From assembly GCF_007786445.1 (NCBI RefSeq), contig NZ_VNJI01000012.1, positions 1 to 64,000 on the forward strand: 64,000 bases of DNA. Reading direction: 5' to 3'. The DNA comes from Paenibacillus cremeus (GTDB lineage Bacteria > Bacillota > Bacilli > Paenibacillales > NBRC-103111). The notes beneath the pieces are model-generated. The model worked only from the letters and a program-made list of their open reading frames with translations. It made no database searches and had not been told where the DNA came from. Position 1 is the first letter of the stretch, and each line of letters begins with the position of its first letter. Below, piece after piece: positions 26,139 to 35,880 of the stretch. Position numbers and translations under genes: made by a program.

Positions 26139-29130
26139 AGGGCTTCACTCCTTCCCAAGGTTTGTCTACCACCGGTAAATCCATGGATTTGACGACTTTG
26201 CCTTCGGCATCGACGAAGCCGAACTCCTGCTGCTTCCGTCGAAGCTCCCTGTTGATCTCCATGACGGAAAGCTCCAGCGCGTTGCGGTAGTTCATGCCGT
26301 CGACCACGGCACGGTTCCATGCGTTACCGATTTCCCGCGGGAGGAAGTATCCGCCCGGCAAGTTCGGCATGTCTTTGTACCACTGCCATTGATTCAGGAT
26401 GACGTTCGCATCCTCCTTCTTCCAAGGCAGCTTCGTGAAGGCTTCCAGATTCGACGTGTTCCAGCGGAACGAGATGCCGTTAAACGACTCCAGATCGGAG
26501 CCATAGCGCTCTTGCACTTCAGCGGAGTTCCACCACTTCAGGAACGTCCATGCTTGATCCTGCTTCTTCGATGCTTTGAAAATGACGCCGGTCGTCTGAC
26601 CGCCGCCCGCCCAGCGGGCAATCGTTCCGTCAGGCTGCTTCGTTCCCGGCAGCATCGCAATTCCCCAGCGCCCGTTCAGCTCCGGAGCTGCAGCGGCCAG
26701 CTGGATGTACATATTGTAGTCGGCGATGCCCATCGGCATATCGCCTTTGCGGAAATGCTGATAGAAGCTTGGTACCTCGCGCTCCATCGCATAAATGTTG
26801 AACATATCGGTCCACTGGCGGAACGCCTTGAAGCCCTCCGGCGTATCGATCGCGGTAGCGGATCCTTCCTTGTTAAAGAAATCCGCATGGTTCTGATAGA
26901 AGAACATCATATATTCCTGCGGCTTTACATAGAAGTTCATGTAATTTTGCTGCAGCGTCGGCAAAATGTCATACACATCATCCCAAGTTTGCGGGATGGC
27001 GATGTTCATTTTGCTCAAAATATCTTTCCGGTAGAACAGCAGCTGGAACGACTGCGTTTCCGGCATGGCATAGTAGCCTTTATTATAGTAGAACGGCAGC
27101 CAGGAGCCCGGGCTATAGCGCTTGTAAATCTCGTTGAAATCCGGGAACTTCGAGATGTCGACGATACTGTTCCGAATCGCGTAATCGACCGGCAGATCCT
27201 GCGACAAGCCGAGCGCAACATCCGGCTGAATGCCTGCAGCATTGGATAGTACCAGCAGCTGGGTATTCGGGAGCAGGTTCACCTTCACTTTTATGCCGGT
27301 TTCCGGCGTAAACATCTCATCGGCCAGCTCCTGCAGCTGCGTGACATAGTCGCGTCCGCGGTGTACCCAGACGTTCAGCTCGGTATCTTTCATTGCCTTC
27401 AAGCTGTTTCTCGTATTGAAGGTGTAGAAGAAGTTAACGACCATCCCTTTCAGCTTGGCTGCGAAGGAGGCCTCCATGTCGGGCCATTTCTTTTCCACCG
27501 GCGCGATGTAGATTTCATCCAGCTGGAGCGGCTGCTGCATCAGCGTATCGATGAACTTGCTGATTTTGTCCTGCATCGAGACGATCTGATCATCGTGGTA
27601 TGGAATATCGTCTACCTTTTGCAGGAGCTTGTCGATATCCTTCGCCGACGATTCGAAGCCTTGGCTGATATTGTCCGTCCGGCCGTTGACTTGCTCCGTT
27701 AGCTTAGATAAGTCATTAAGCTTCTTCGCTGCATCCTGTAGTCGTTTCGGCAAATCCGGCAAATCCTTCTCGATGTGCCATGTCCGGTTCTTATCGTCCA
27801 CGTTACCGGTGAGCGACTTGAGATCCTGATCGACGGTCTTCAGCACATCCGTAAGGCTTTCGATGCCGAGAATAATCGGTTTGAACGGCGCATGCGTCAC
27901 CTGCATCGCCAGCGTGTGCTTGCCTTTTTCCAAATAAAACTCATACGGCTTGCCGGCAGAGTCCTGCAGCTGTGTACCCCTCCAACCGGTGTCATACGGG
28001 AAACGGTAGGTTAAAAACTCCTGGAACGGTACTTTGCCGTCAATCTTGATGGTGCGGAACGACGACTTTTGCGAAATCGTATTTTGCAGCGCACGTGTGG
28101 CGATCTTGTATTTGCCGGATTCCGGCACCTCGAACGACCACGTTAGCTCCTGATTCTGATTCCACCACTTTTTGCCGCCGATGCTGTTAAAGGTAATACG
28201 GCCCTTCGCCAGCGGAACCGAGCGCTGATCCGTGTCCGAGGTCACCTGAATGGCGGAATCGCTCTTGACCGCCGGACTTTCCGCTTGAAGCGTGAGCACA
28301 TCGGCTTGCACCGGCTTCGATTGCGGATACGCTTTGCTGACGTCTCCGTATGGCTTCAGCACTTGAGGCGGCGTCAGCTTGATCGATTCGAGCGCCACCG
28401 GCTCGGAGCCTGAGATCCGAATCGTGTGGCTGCCTTTCGAGAAATACCATTGCAGCGGTCCGGCATAAGCGCCTCCGGAATCCATCAGTGGCGCTACGCT
28501 CCACGCTGTAATTTCTTCTGTCTTCGGACGGATGTCGTCGCCTTCCTCATCTTTCTTGATCGAAGACGCATCCTTCCATTGACGGTACAAGGTAATAGAG
28601 GAGGACTCACGGAACGGCCGTTTGCCGTCGAGGGTCACATCCCAAACGACTGGACGGCGAAGCCCTTTGCCTGTCACTGGGCGGTAGGAGACGTTCATCT
28701 CGTACAGTCCGTCCGCCGGAACGTCGATCCGATATTCCACGAAGCCGTCGCCCGAGCCCGAGCCGTTCCATACAAGCACGTTGTTCTTGCCCTCGTAATT
28801 GCCGACGGCGATGTTCTGATCCTGCGACTTCGCCGACGAGTTCGCCGCGTTAATTTCAATCGGAGCCGCACCGGCTTTGATTCCTTTGTCCTGCCAGCCC
28901 TTGAGCATATCTGCGTAATAGGGCTCGATATCCGACATGGAGATGATGTTGTTGGCCGGAGCTTTAGCGGCAGGAGCAGAGGCCGGCGCTGCATCCTTCT
29001 TCGGATCCGTATCCGCCGCTTTCGCCGTTGGAAGGCCTTGCGGTATCAGACCTGACACGCCCAGCGCTCCCGCCAGGCTTAACACGAGTAACCGCTTCCA
29101 CGGTTGTTTGTTTGGTTGAACGAAAGCCAA
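26128..29130 (-). CDS. Giant (1000 aa) multidomain extracellular solute-binding protein
   Basis: The protein is about twice the usual 420-550 residues. From the N-terminus: a signal peptide ([15 protein letters not shown]...AKA), an Ala/Pro linker, two beta-sandwich modules of carbohydrate-binding type (residues about 95-255 and 275-425; [20 protein letters not shown] and [20 protein letters not shown]), a helical stalk (about 430-550), then a family-1 binding protein starting [21 protein letters not shown] find no cysteine in the whole protein, so it cannot be a lipoprotein. I prefer the TTG start at 29130 (AGGAG eight bases upstream) over the GTG at 29139, which overlaps that site. It is the second gene of the operon after the ATPase. 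Confidence 0.85.
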   Translation of the reverse strand: MAFVQPNKQPWKRLLVLSLAGALGVSGLIPQGLPTAKAADTDPKKDAAPASAPAAKAPANNIISMSDIEPYYADMLKGWQDKGIKAGAAPIEINAANSSAKSQDQNIAVGNYEGKNNVLVWNGSGSGDGFVEYRIDVPADGLYEMNVSYRPVTGKGLRRPVVWDVTLDGKRPFRESSSITLYRQWKDASSIKKDEEGDDIRPKTEEITAWSVAPLMDSGGAYAGPLQWYFSKGSHTIRISGSEPVALESIKLTPPQVLKPYGDVSKAYPQSKPVQADVLTLQAESPAVKSDSAIQVTSDTDQRSVPLAKGRITFNSIGGKKWWNQNQELTWSFEVPESGKYKIATRALQNTISQKSSFRTIKIDGKVPFQEFLTYRFPYDTGWRGTQLQDSAGKPYEFYLEKGKHTLAMQVTHAPFKPIILGIESLTDVLKTVDQDLKSLTGNVDDKNRTWHIEKDLPDLPKRLQDAAKKLNDLSKLTEQVNGRTDNISQGFESSAKDIDKLLQKVDDIPYHDDQIVSMQDKISKFIDTLMQQPLQLDEIYIAPVEKKWPDMEASFAAKLKGMVVNFFYTFNTRNSLKAMKDTELNVWVHRGRDYVTQLQELADEMFTPETGIKVKVNLLPNTQLLVLSNAAGIQPDVALGLSQDLPVDYAIRNSIVDISKFPDFNEIYKRYSPGSWLPFYYNKGYYAMPETQSFQLLFYRKDILSKMNIAIPQTWDDVYDILPTLQQNYMNFYVKPQEYMMFFYQNHADFFNKEGSATAIDTPEGFKAFRQWTDMFNIYAMEREVPSFYQHFRKGDMPMGIADYNMYIQLAAAAPELNGRWGIAMLPGTKQPDGTIARWAGGGQTTGVIFKASKKQDQAWTFLKWWNSAEVQERYGSDLESFNGISFRWNTSNLEAFTKLPWKKEDANVILNQWQWYKDMPNLPGGYFLPREIGNAWNRAVVDGMNYRNALELSVMEINRELRRKQQEFGFVDAEGKVVKSMDLPVVDKPWEGVKPYVK

Positions 29131-29159
29131 TCGTTTCACTCCTTTCCGTACCCGATGGG

Positions 29160-30281
29160 TTATTCCATAAACCGTTCGCCGGTTTCGTAGTTAAAGAACA
29201 GCGCCTTGGACATATCCAGTGCCACTCTCACTTTGTCATCCTCTTCAAAGCGGTACCGCGGATTCACACGCGCCACCAGCATCCGATTTTGTCCGATGTC
29301 CAGATGGAGGAAACGGTCGGCTCCCATCAATTCATCGAGCTTATAAATTCCCGGCACGACAGCGTTCGGGAACGCTTGGAACACGATTTCTTCCAAGCTG
29401 ACGTTCTCCGGACGAATACCGAGGGTCACCGTCTTGTTAATTTGCTTATTCTTGATCAGCGCGTGCGTCTTGCCTTCCGGAATCTCAACGGCAAACCGCG
29501 GCGTATGGAATTCGAGCTTGCCTGGCGCCGTCTCTTGAATGCGGCCATCCACGAAGTTCATCGGCGGAGAGCCGATAAAGCTGGCTACGAACGTATTGTT
29601 CGGCGTCGTGTAAATCACTTCCGGCGTATCCACCTGCTGGATGATGCCGTCCTTCATAACCACGATCCGGTCGCCCATCGTCATCGCTTCGATCTGATCG
29701 TGCGTCACGTAAATCATGGTCACGCCCAGCGTCTTATGCAGCTTAATAATCTCCGTGCGCATCTGTACGCGCAGCTTCGCATCCAGGTTGGACAGCGGCT
29801 CGTCCATAAGGAACACTTGCGGGTTCCGCACGATCGCTCTTCCGAGAGCCACCCGCTGACGCTGACCGCCGGAGAGGTTTCTCGGCTTGCGGTCCAGGTA
29901 CTGCTCGATCTCGAGCACGCGGGCCGCCCGTTTGACCGCGAGGTCAATTTCATGCTTCGGCAGCTTGCGCAGCCGTAAGCCGAAGGCAATATTTTCATAC
30001 ACGCTCATGTTCGGATACAGCGCATAGTTCTGGAACACCATCGCGATATCCCGATCCTTCGGAGGCAAATCGTTCACCAGCGTGTCGCCGATGTAAATTT
30101 CCCCTTCGGAAATATCCTCGAGCCCTGCGATCATCCGCAGCGTCGTCGACTTCCCACAGCCGGATGGCCCGACGAAAACCAGGAATTCTTTGTCTTGAAT
30201 TTCCAGATGGAAGTCTTTAACTACCGGGAGCTTATCTTTCCCGTAACGTTTGTATAAGTGATTGATCAATATTCTGGCCAT
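29160..30281 (-). CDS. Sugar ABC transporter ATPase (MsmX/UgpC-like)
   Basis: The ATPase has 373 residues: Walker A GPSGCGKSTT, Q-loop VFQNYALYPNMSV, signature LSGGQRQRV, Walker B VFLMDEPLSNLD and H-loop YVTHD, followed by a C-terminal OB-fold regulatory domain (LGIRPENVSLEE). The ATG at 30281 has GGAGG upstream. It is the first gene of the nine-member-style operon architecture (eight genes from here to 17871). Most CUT1 importers of Firmicutes lack their own ATPase, so a dedicated copy at the operon head is notable. It could also energise the importer at 10877-13997. Confidence 0.92.
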   Translation of the reverse strand: MARILINHLYKRYGKDKLPVVKDFHLEIQDKEFLVFVGPSGCGKSTTLRMIAGLEDISEGEIYIGDTLVNDLPPKDRDIAMVFQNYALYPNMSVYENIAFGLRLRKLPKHEIDLAVKRAARVLEIEQYLDRKPRNLSGGQRQRVALGRAIVRNPQVFLMDEPLSNLDAKLRVQMRTEIIKLHKTLGVTMIYVTHDQIEAMTMGDRIVVMKDGIIQQVDTPEVIYTTPNNTFVASFIGSPPMNFVDGRIQETAPGKLEFHTPRFAVEIPEGKTHALIKNKQINKTVTLGIRPENVSLEEIVFQAFPNAVVPGIYKLDELMGADRFLHLDIGQNRMLVARVNPRYRFEEDDKVRVALDMSKALFFNYETGERFME

Positions 30282-30394
30282 GTAATCGCCTCCACGCGCA
30301 ATTTACACTATTTTGAAAATATCGTACCGCATTTCGTGTGAAGATGGTGTGAAGGAATTAAGGGGCGTAATCATTAAGCAGGTTAAAGAGTGGA

Positions 30395-30409
30395 AGTAAC
30401 CGCTTTCAA
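30395..30409 (-). promoter_or_regulatory. Catabolite-response element (cre)-like site upstream of the 12-kb ABC operon
   Basis: The minus-strand sequence TTGAAAGCGGTTACT fits the CcpA cre consensus WTGNAANCGNWNNCW at every defined position. It lies about 115 bases upstream of the ATPase start and its TTGAAA could double as a -35 (16 bases before TTTAAC). CcpA binding here would repress the operon on preferred sugars. No experimental support is available. Confidence 0.5.
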
Positions 30410-30572
30410 GTTAGCCCGCTTCATCCTTTATGGAGTTAATCGTCCTTGCCATTAAAAAATTTTACAAGCAAAATTATCCATGTTTATTGAGGACATCGTT
30501 CATTCATATTTTCGCCCGATTATGTTAATTTTTGTGAAGCGCAACAAGACCACACCCTTAGGAGGGATCCCC

Positions 30573-32540
30573 ATGGCTACAGAGGCGGCATCCGGATCCG
30601 ACACTAGGAAGCCGGACGCGGCATCGGCCGCTACCAAGAAGAAGCTGTTTCAGCGCTATCTCCTGTTTCTGAAGCCCTATCGCTTGAGGCTGCTTGCGAT
30701 TATCGGTCTGGGCATGCTGAATTTTGCCTCCCCGATGATTACGCCCTGGATGACCAAAATCCTGATTGACCAAGTTCTCCCGGGCAAACTAGGATTTTGG
30801 ACACTAGGCCGTGTCATTGCGGTGCTCGGCGGGGTGTATTTGTTCGGCATTTGGATTACTTTTTTACGGAGCACCACGACTTATCGACTGGGCAACCGGA
30901 TGGTGTACGATATTCGCCACCAGCTCTATCGGCATATGCAGCAGCTCTCTCAGCGCTTCTATGATAACCGCCAGGTCGGCAGCATCGTGTCGCGCATTAT
31001 CAACGACGTCAACGGGGCCCAAAATATCGTCAGCGGCGGCGTCATCAACCTGGTCATCGACTTGTTTCTCGTCCTGTTCGCGGGGTTCATGCTGTTCACG
31101 ATTCACTGGCAGCTGGCGCTGCTCTCGCTTTGGCTGCTGCCGCTGTATTATTTGACGTTTACGAACATGAACGTGCGGATTCGCTTCACTTGGCGGACGG
31201 TGCACCGGCAGATGGAGCGCATTCACGGCGTGCTGGTGGAGCGAATCAGCGGCATGAAGGTGGTGCAGTCGTTCAATCAGGAAGTCAAGGAGATGGAGCG
31301 GTTCGAAAAGCAGGCTAAGCACCACATCGGCTTCGCCAATCAGGCGCAAATGCTTGCAGCCTCGCTCGGACGGCTCAGCCAGATGTTCACGCAGGCGGGC
31401 AACCTCATCATCTGGTTTGCCGGCGGGACGCTGGTGCTCAAGGGGCATCTGACGATCGGCTCGCTTGTCGCCTTTCAGGCCTACCTTTCGCAGCTGTACA
31501 ACCCGATTCAACGCTTCGCTGAGGCGAACGCCACGATTCAGAACTCTCTGAGCAACATCGAGCGCATCTTCGAGGTGTTCGACATCGAGCCCGAGGTGAA
31601 GATCAAGGACAATGCGCTGCCGCTGACTGCCTGCAGAGGTGCAATCGTGTTCGACCGGGTCTCGTTCACCTACGTGATGGAACGGCCGGAGCGGCCGACC
31701 CGGGACAGCACGGGCAAGCCCGCCGATCCCGATCTGGTGGAGCTGATTCGACCCGCCAAGAAGTTTTATCTCGTGCCGCCCAAAACGAAGCTGGATCCGC
31801 CGCCGATGGTGCAGGAATCCCGTGTAGCGTTGACGAATATCAGCTTTGAGGCGCGTCCTGGTGACGTCATTGCGCTCGTCGGTCCCAGCGGTGCGGGGAA
31901 GACAACGCTCGTCAACTTCATCCCCCGCTTCTACGATCCCGACGAGGGGGCGGTGCGGCTCGACGGCGTCGATCTGCGGGAGTACAACCTGTACGATCTT
32001 CGGCGGCAGATTGCCGTGGTGCTGCAGGACAACGTGCTGTTCTCCGGTACGCTGTTTGAGAACATCGCCTACGGCAATCCCGACGCGACGGAAGCCGAAG
32101 TCCGCGAGGCGGCCAAGGCCGCCAATGCCCATGAGTTCATCCTGGACATGGAGCAGGGCTACGGCACGATCGTCGGCGAACGCGGCGTCCGGCTGTCCGG
32201 CGGGCAGAAGCAGCGCATCGCCATCGCCCGTGCGCTGCTCAAGAAGCCGCGCATCCTGATCCTCGACGAAGCGACATCGGCGCTCGACGCCGAATCCGAG
32301 TCGCTGGTGACGGAAGCGCTGGAGCGGCTGATGAAGGATCGCACGACCTTCGTCATCGCCCATCGCCTCGCGACGGTTGTCCGTGCGAACCAGATTCTCG
32401 TGCTTGACCACGGCCGCATCGTTGAGCGCGGCAGCCATCGCGAGCTGCTGGCCGCCGGCGGCTTGTATCGCGACCTGTACGCGAAGCAGCTCAAGGCAAT
32501 GAATCCCGAGGAGATGCTGCGGCACCATTCATTGGGGTAA
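30573..32540 (+). CDS. ABC exporter, fused membrane and ATPase domains (MsbA/BmrA type), with NBD insertion
   Basis: The protein has 655 residues. The ATG at 30573 has AGGAGG upstream; an earlier in-frame ATG at 30480 has none. Six membrane spans (residues about 35-320) are followed by the ATPase: Walker A GPSGAGKTT, signature LSGGQKQR, Walker B ILILDEATSALD. Between the A-loop strand VSFTY and the strand VALTNISFEA lies an extra segment of about 50 residues, rich in Pro, Arg and Lys (MERPERPTRDSTG...KTKLDPPPMVQE), where related exporters have a 5-10 residue turn. The substrate is unknown; drugs or lipids are typical for the family. Confidence 0.88.
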   Translation: MATEAASGSDTRKPDAASAATKKKLFQRYLLFLKPYRLRLLAIIGLGMLNFASPMITPWMTKILIDQVLPGKLGFWTLGRVIAVLGGVYLFGIWITFLRSTTTYRLGNRMVYDIRHQLYRHMQQLSQRFYDNRQVGSIVSRIINDVNGAQNIVSGGVINLVIDLFLVLFAGFMLFTIHWQLALLSLWLLPLYYLTFTNMNVRIRFTWRTVHRQMERIHGVLVERISGMKVVQSFNQEVKEMERFEKQAKHHIGFANQAQMLAASLGRLSQMFTQAGNLIIWFAGGTLVLKGHLTIGSLVAFQAYLSQLYNPIQRFAEANATIQNSLSNIERIFEVFDIEPEVKIKDNALPLTACRGAIVFDRVSFTYVMERPERPTRDSTGKPADPDLVELIRPAKKFYLVPPKTKLDPPPMVQESRVALTNISFEARPGDVIALVGPSGAGKTTLVNFIPRFYDPDEGAVRLDGVDLREYNLYDLRRQIAVVLQDNVLFSGTLFENIAYGNPDATEAEVREAAKAANAHEFILDMEQGYGTIVGERGVRLSGGQKQRIAIARALLKKPRILILDEATSALDAESESLVTEALERLMKDRTTFVIAHRLATVVRANQILVLDHGRIVERGSHRELLAAGGLYRDLYAKQLKAMNPEEMLRHHSLG

Positions 32541-32588
32541 CAGATTGGCGTCTTATCTAACCACTACTTTATTTTGGAGGAATCGGAC

Positions 32589-33563
32589 ATGCGCTATCGG
32601 AGTTTGGGAACCAGTGGATTACAAGTTTCGGTGTTAGGCTTAGGGACGAATGCGTTTGGCGGACGCGCCGACAAGGAAACGTCGATCCGCGTGCTGCATC
32701 ATGCCGTGGACAGCGGCATTACGTTCATTGATACCGCCAATATTTACACCGGAACCAAATCGGAGGAAATTATCGGTGAAGCCTTCGAGGGACGGCGGCA
32801 GGACGTGATTCTGGCGACCAAAGCCGGCATGAAGCGCGGCGACGGCCCGAACGATAAGGGCTCCTCGCGCTATCATATTATCCGCGAGCTGGAAGGCAGT
32901 CTTCGCCGGCTGCGGACCGACTATATCGATTTGTACCAAATTCATGCGTTCGATCCGCTCACTCCGCTCGAGGAAACGCTCCGCGCATTAGACGACCTGG
33001 TGAGCTCCGGCAAAGTGAGATACGTAGGTGCGTCCAACTATTCCGCTTGGCAAATGATGAAATCGCTCGCCATCAGCCAAAGCCAAGGGCTGACCTCGTA
33101 CGTGACGGTCCAGCCCGGGTATTCGCTCGCGGACCGCGGCGTGGAACGGGAGCTGGTGCCGTTCTGCGTGGATCAGGGCATCGGACTGATCCCTTACTTC
33201 CCGTTGGCCGGCGGCATTCTGACCGGCAAATATTCCGGCGGCTCGGTGCCGAGCGGCTCGCAGTTGGATAAGAATCCGAACTTCGCGCAGCGGATGGATT
33301 CGGAGCGCTTGGCCCTGGGCGAGCAAGTGGCGAAGATCGCCGCCGAGCTTGGCACGACAGCGACGGCGCTGTCGCTGGCATGGCTGATGCACCAGCCGGC
33401 CGTGTGCACGGTCATCGCCGGCGCGACCCGCGAAGCGCAGATCGACGACAACGTTCGCGCGGTCGAGCTGCAGCTCTCCGAGGACGTGCTGCAGGCGCTT
33501 CATGAGGCGAGCGAGGCCTTCATCTACGGCCGCCCGTTCGGCCAGGTGGCGAGACGTAAGTAG
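32589..33563 (+). CDS. Aldo/keto reductase
   Basis: This 324-residue NADPH-dependent reductase is a TIM barrel. The catalytic tetrad is visible as FIDTANIYTG (Asp, Tyr), LATKAG (Lys) and YQIHAFDP (His). The C-terminal cofactor region has VIAGATREAQIDDNVRA. The ATG at 32589 has GGAGG ten bases upstream; the in-frame TTG at 32574 lies before that site. It starts 48 bases after the exporter and may share its transcript. It ends at the large hairpin 33577-33645. Confidence 0.88.
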   Translation: MRYRSLGTSGLQVSVLGLGTNAFGGRADKETSIRVLHHAVDSGITFIDTANIYTGTKSEEIIGEAFEGRRQDVILATKAGMKRGDGPNDKGSSRYHIIRELEGSLRRLRTDYIDLYQIHAFDPLTPLEETLRALDDLVSSGKVRYVGASNYSAWQMMKSLAISQSQGLTSYVTVQPGYSLADRGVERELVPFCVDQGIGLIPYFPLAGGILTGKYSGGSVPSGSQLDKNPNFAQRMDSERLALGEQVAKIAAELGTTATALSLAWLMHQPAVCTVIAGATREAQIDDNVRAVELQLSEDVLQALHEASEAFIYGRPFGQVARRK

Positions 33564-33576
33564 CTTAATGGAAAAA

Positions 33577-33645
33577 CAAAAAGAAACCGTCTCATGTGAA
33601 ATGGATGTCACGCTGACCCATTTCGCAAGGAGGCGGTTTCTTTGC
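33577..33645. terminator. Large bidirectional hairpin terminator
   Basis: AAAGAAACCGTCTC...TGTGAAATGG pairs with CCATTTCGCA...GGAGGCGGTTTCTTT, giving a nearly continuous stem of about 25 bp around a 13-base loop, flanked by A-runs on the left and T-runs on the right. It can stop transcription of the aldo/keto reductase (+) and the kinase operon (-). Confidence 0.75.
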
Positions 33646-33679
33646 ATAAAACGCCGCGTGTCCAGTCAGGGGGGAGCCT

Positions 33680-33714
33680 ACGCAAGTGAGGGAAATGTAC
33701 TCCTCCTTCACTGG
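33680..33714. repeat. Solitary copy of intergenic repeat family A
   Basis: ACGCAAGTGAGGGAAATGTA followed by CTCCTCCTTCACTGG resembles unit 2 of array A1 (GGTGAGGTACATTTACTCCT followed by C). AGTGA and TCACT form the outer stem. It lies directly beside the terminator at 33577-33645 and just after the kinase gene end at 33730. Confidence 0.5.
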
Positions 33715-33729
33715 TCAAAGGGCCAGCGC

Positions 33730-35193
33730 TCATTTCTCCCCGGGCAGCTCGACTGTGAACCGGCTCCCCTTCCCGAGCTCGCTCTCGACGCTGATCTTGC
33801 CGCCATGGGCGTCGACGATCCACTTGGCGATCGACAGGCCGAGGCCAGCGCCTCCCTCCTGCCGAGAACGCGCCTTGTCGCTGCGGAAGAAGCGCTCAAA
33901 AATGTGCTGCTTCTGCTCCGACGGGATGCCGATGCCGGTATCCTCGACGGCAATCCGGCAGCCCCCTGCAGCATCGTCCTGCTCCAGAGCAAGCGAAACC
34001 GCCCCGCCCTCCGGCGTGTACTTGATCGCGTTGTCCAGCAAAATCACGAGCAGCTGACGGATTCGCTCCTGATCCACCAGCACCGTAGGCGCTGCTTCGG
34101 CCAACGAAGTAGAGGAGGAGGCTTCGCCCGTATCCAGCCGGAGCGTGATGCTCTTGCGCCCCGCTAGCGGCCGCATTTTCTCCATCGCGTCCGACGCCAG
34201 CTCTAGCAGATTGGCCGGCTCGCGGTTGAGCTCCTCCGCCCCCGAATCGCTTCGGGACAGCGTCAGCAGTGATTCGGTCAGCCGAATCATCCGGGATACC
34301 TCGTCTCCCATGTTCGTCAGCACCGTTCGATGAAAAGGCGGTAGCGACGACTTCTCCTCCTCCAAAATTTCCAAGGAGGAATGAAGCACGCTGAGCGGCG
34401 TACGCAGCTCATGAGAAGCATCCGCGGTGAAATCCTGCTGCCGTTGAAACGAGCGTGCGATCGGTACCATGGCCCGCCCCGAGAGAATATAGCCGGCCAC
34501 CGTGGCCACCAGCAGCAGGCAGCCCGCAAACCCGAGCAGTACAAGCCGCATTTGTCCGATCAGCTTCTGGTCCTCGGTAATATCGGCGGCGATCCACAGA
34601 TGACCGTTCGCTTCGCTCCAATCATATACCTTCAGGGCATAGGTTCGCCCGTCCTTCTCTACGTCGTAGCGCTTGCCCAGAACCGCTTGCCCGCCGTCGA
34701 CCGCCGCTCTAGCCGTCTCCATCAGCTCGCGCGTGCCTGGAGTTTGCGACAGCACGTAGACGGTAGCCTCGGAATCATCCGTCAGCGCCATATACTGCGT
34801 CGACTGCAAAAAATTCCAGTCGGCCCCGTTCGGCCGCCGCTCCTCGGGGACTCGCCGCTCCGGCGACTGCCCCGGACGAGGCTCCTGCTCTTGTCCCTGA
34901 CCGGGACTTGCACCCGACCCCGGATTCGCCGCTGTGCCCGGGGTCGGACTCGGGCTCAGCCCCGTACGGAGCTGCGGCGGCTGCCGAAACCCCGGACCGC
35001 GCGGCACAAACTCCCGCTTCCTCCGGTCCCAAGACACATTCGCTTTATCGTACAAGCTGTTCAGCACAGCATTCTCGTTGCGTTTTAGGCTAGTGGACAG
35101 CACAAAATAAAACAGCACCGTCATCACCAGCAAAATCAAGACCAGCATCAAGCTGAAAAACACGGTCAGCTGACGGCGGGTTTTCTCAAACAT
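33730..35193 (-). CDS. Sensor histidine kinase with Pro/Gly/Glu-rich sensor insert
   Basis: The kinase has 487 residues. Membrane segments are near residues 9-30 and 210-230. The extracytoplasmic region contains a low-complexity stretch (about 75-125; [20 protein letters not shown] and similar). The catalytic core has [20 protein letters not shown] with phospho-His, N-box [22 protein letters not shown] and [18 protein letters not shown]. It follows its response regulator by three bases. Both are downstream of the ApbE/ferric-reductase-like genes in one operon, so redox state or flavin status is a possible input (inference). Confidence 0.9.
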   Translation of the reverse strand: MFEKTRRQLTVFFSLMLVLILLVMTVLFYFVLSTSLKRNENAVLNSLYDKANVSWDRRKREFVPRGPGFRQPPQLRTGLSPSPTPGTAANPGSGASPGQGQEQEPRPGQSPERRVPEERRPNGADWNFLQSTQYMALTDDSEATVYVLSQTPGTRELMETARAAVDGGQAVLGKRYDVEKDGRTYALKVYDWSEANGHLWIAADITEDQKLIGQMRLVLLGFAGCLLLVATVAGYILSGRAMVPIARSFQRQQDFTADASHELRTPLSVLHSSLEILEEEKSSLPPFHRTVLTNMGDEVSRMIRLTESLLTLSRSDSGAEELNREPANLLELASDAMEKMRPLAGRKSITLRLDTGEASSSTSLAEAAPTVLVDQERIRQLLVILLDNAIKYTPEGGAVSLALEQDDAAGGCRIAVEDTGIGIPSEQKQHIFERFFRSDKARSRQEGGAGLGLSIAKWIVDAHGGKISVESELGKGSRFTVELPGEK

Positions 35194-35196
35194 GGC

Positions 35197-35880
35197 TCAC
35201 TCCCCCAGAGACAGCCGGTATCCGAAGCCGCGGACGCTGTGAATGAGTTTATCCGGAAACGGATCGTCCACCTTTTTACGCAGCAGCTTGATCGTGGCGT
35301 CGACCGAGTTGGGCGTCACCTCTGCGTCCATGCCCCAGATTTGATCCATGATTCGCTCCCGCGAAATGACCTGGCCGCTGTACTGCAGCAGCAGCGCGAG
35401 CAGCTGAAACTCACGGCGAGTCAAAGACAGCACGCTGCCGCTGCGCACCACATCATGAGTATCGCGGTTGAGCACCAGCACATCGTCCCCCAAGCGGAGC
35501 ACATCATCGCTCCACTCCGCCGCGCCGCGGCGGCTCATGGCGTGAACCCGCGCACTCAGCTCCTCAAACGCAAACGGCTTGACCAAATAATCGTCCGCTC
35601 CGGACCGCAGCCCTTTGACCCGATCCGGCACCGCATCGCGCGCGGTCAGCATCAGAATCGGCGTACGGTCCCCCTTAGCTCGCAGATCGGCGCACAGCTC
35701 GACCCCGCTTTTTCCCGGCACCATCCAATCCAAAATATAGGCGTCATAGCTGCCCACCTGAATATATTGCTCTGCCGTCTCCGAGTCCCGCACCCATTCC
35801 ACATTGTGAAACTCTTGGCTCAGCTTATATTGAATCAGCATGCCGAGCTTCTCGTCATCTTCCATCAGCAAGATGCGCAT
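35197..35880 (-). CDS. OmpR-family response regulator
   Basis: The protein has 227 residues. The receiver domain has LLMEDDEKLGMLIQYKL, phospho-Asp in AYILDWMVPGKSG, LMLTARD and Lys in DDYLVKPF. The winged-helix domain has LTRREFQLLALLLQYSGQVI and SVDATIKLLRKKVDDPF. Its start overlaps the end of the ferric-reductase-like gene by 26 bp, so it is coupled to that membrane redox protein as well as to the kinase at 33730. Confidence 0.9.
   Translation of the reverse strand: MRILLMEDDEKLGMLIQYKLSQEFHNVEWVRDSETAEQYIQVGSYDAYILDWMVPGKSGVELCADLRAKGDRTPILMLTARDAVPDRVKGLRSGADDYLVKPFAFEELSARVHAMSRRGAAEWSDDVLRLGDDVLVLNRDTHDVVRSGSVLSLTRREFQLLALLLQYSGQVISRERIMDQIWGMDAEVTPNSVDATIKLLRKKVDDPFPDKLIHSVRGFGYRLSLGE

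Noticed and set aside
30864-32528. Open frame of 554 codons opposite the ABC exporter
   Set aside because: It is antisense to conserved ABC motifs, and its composition (His, Gln, Arg-rich) is typical of a shadow frame.
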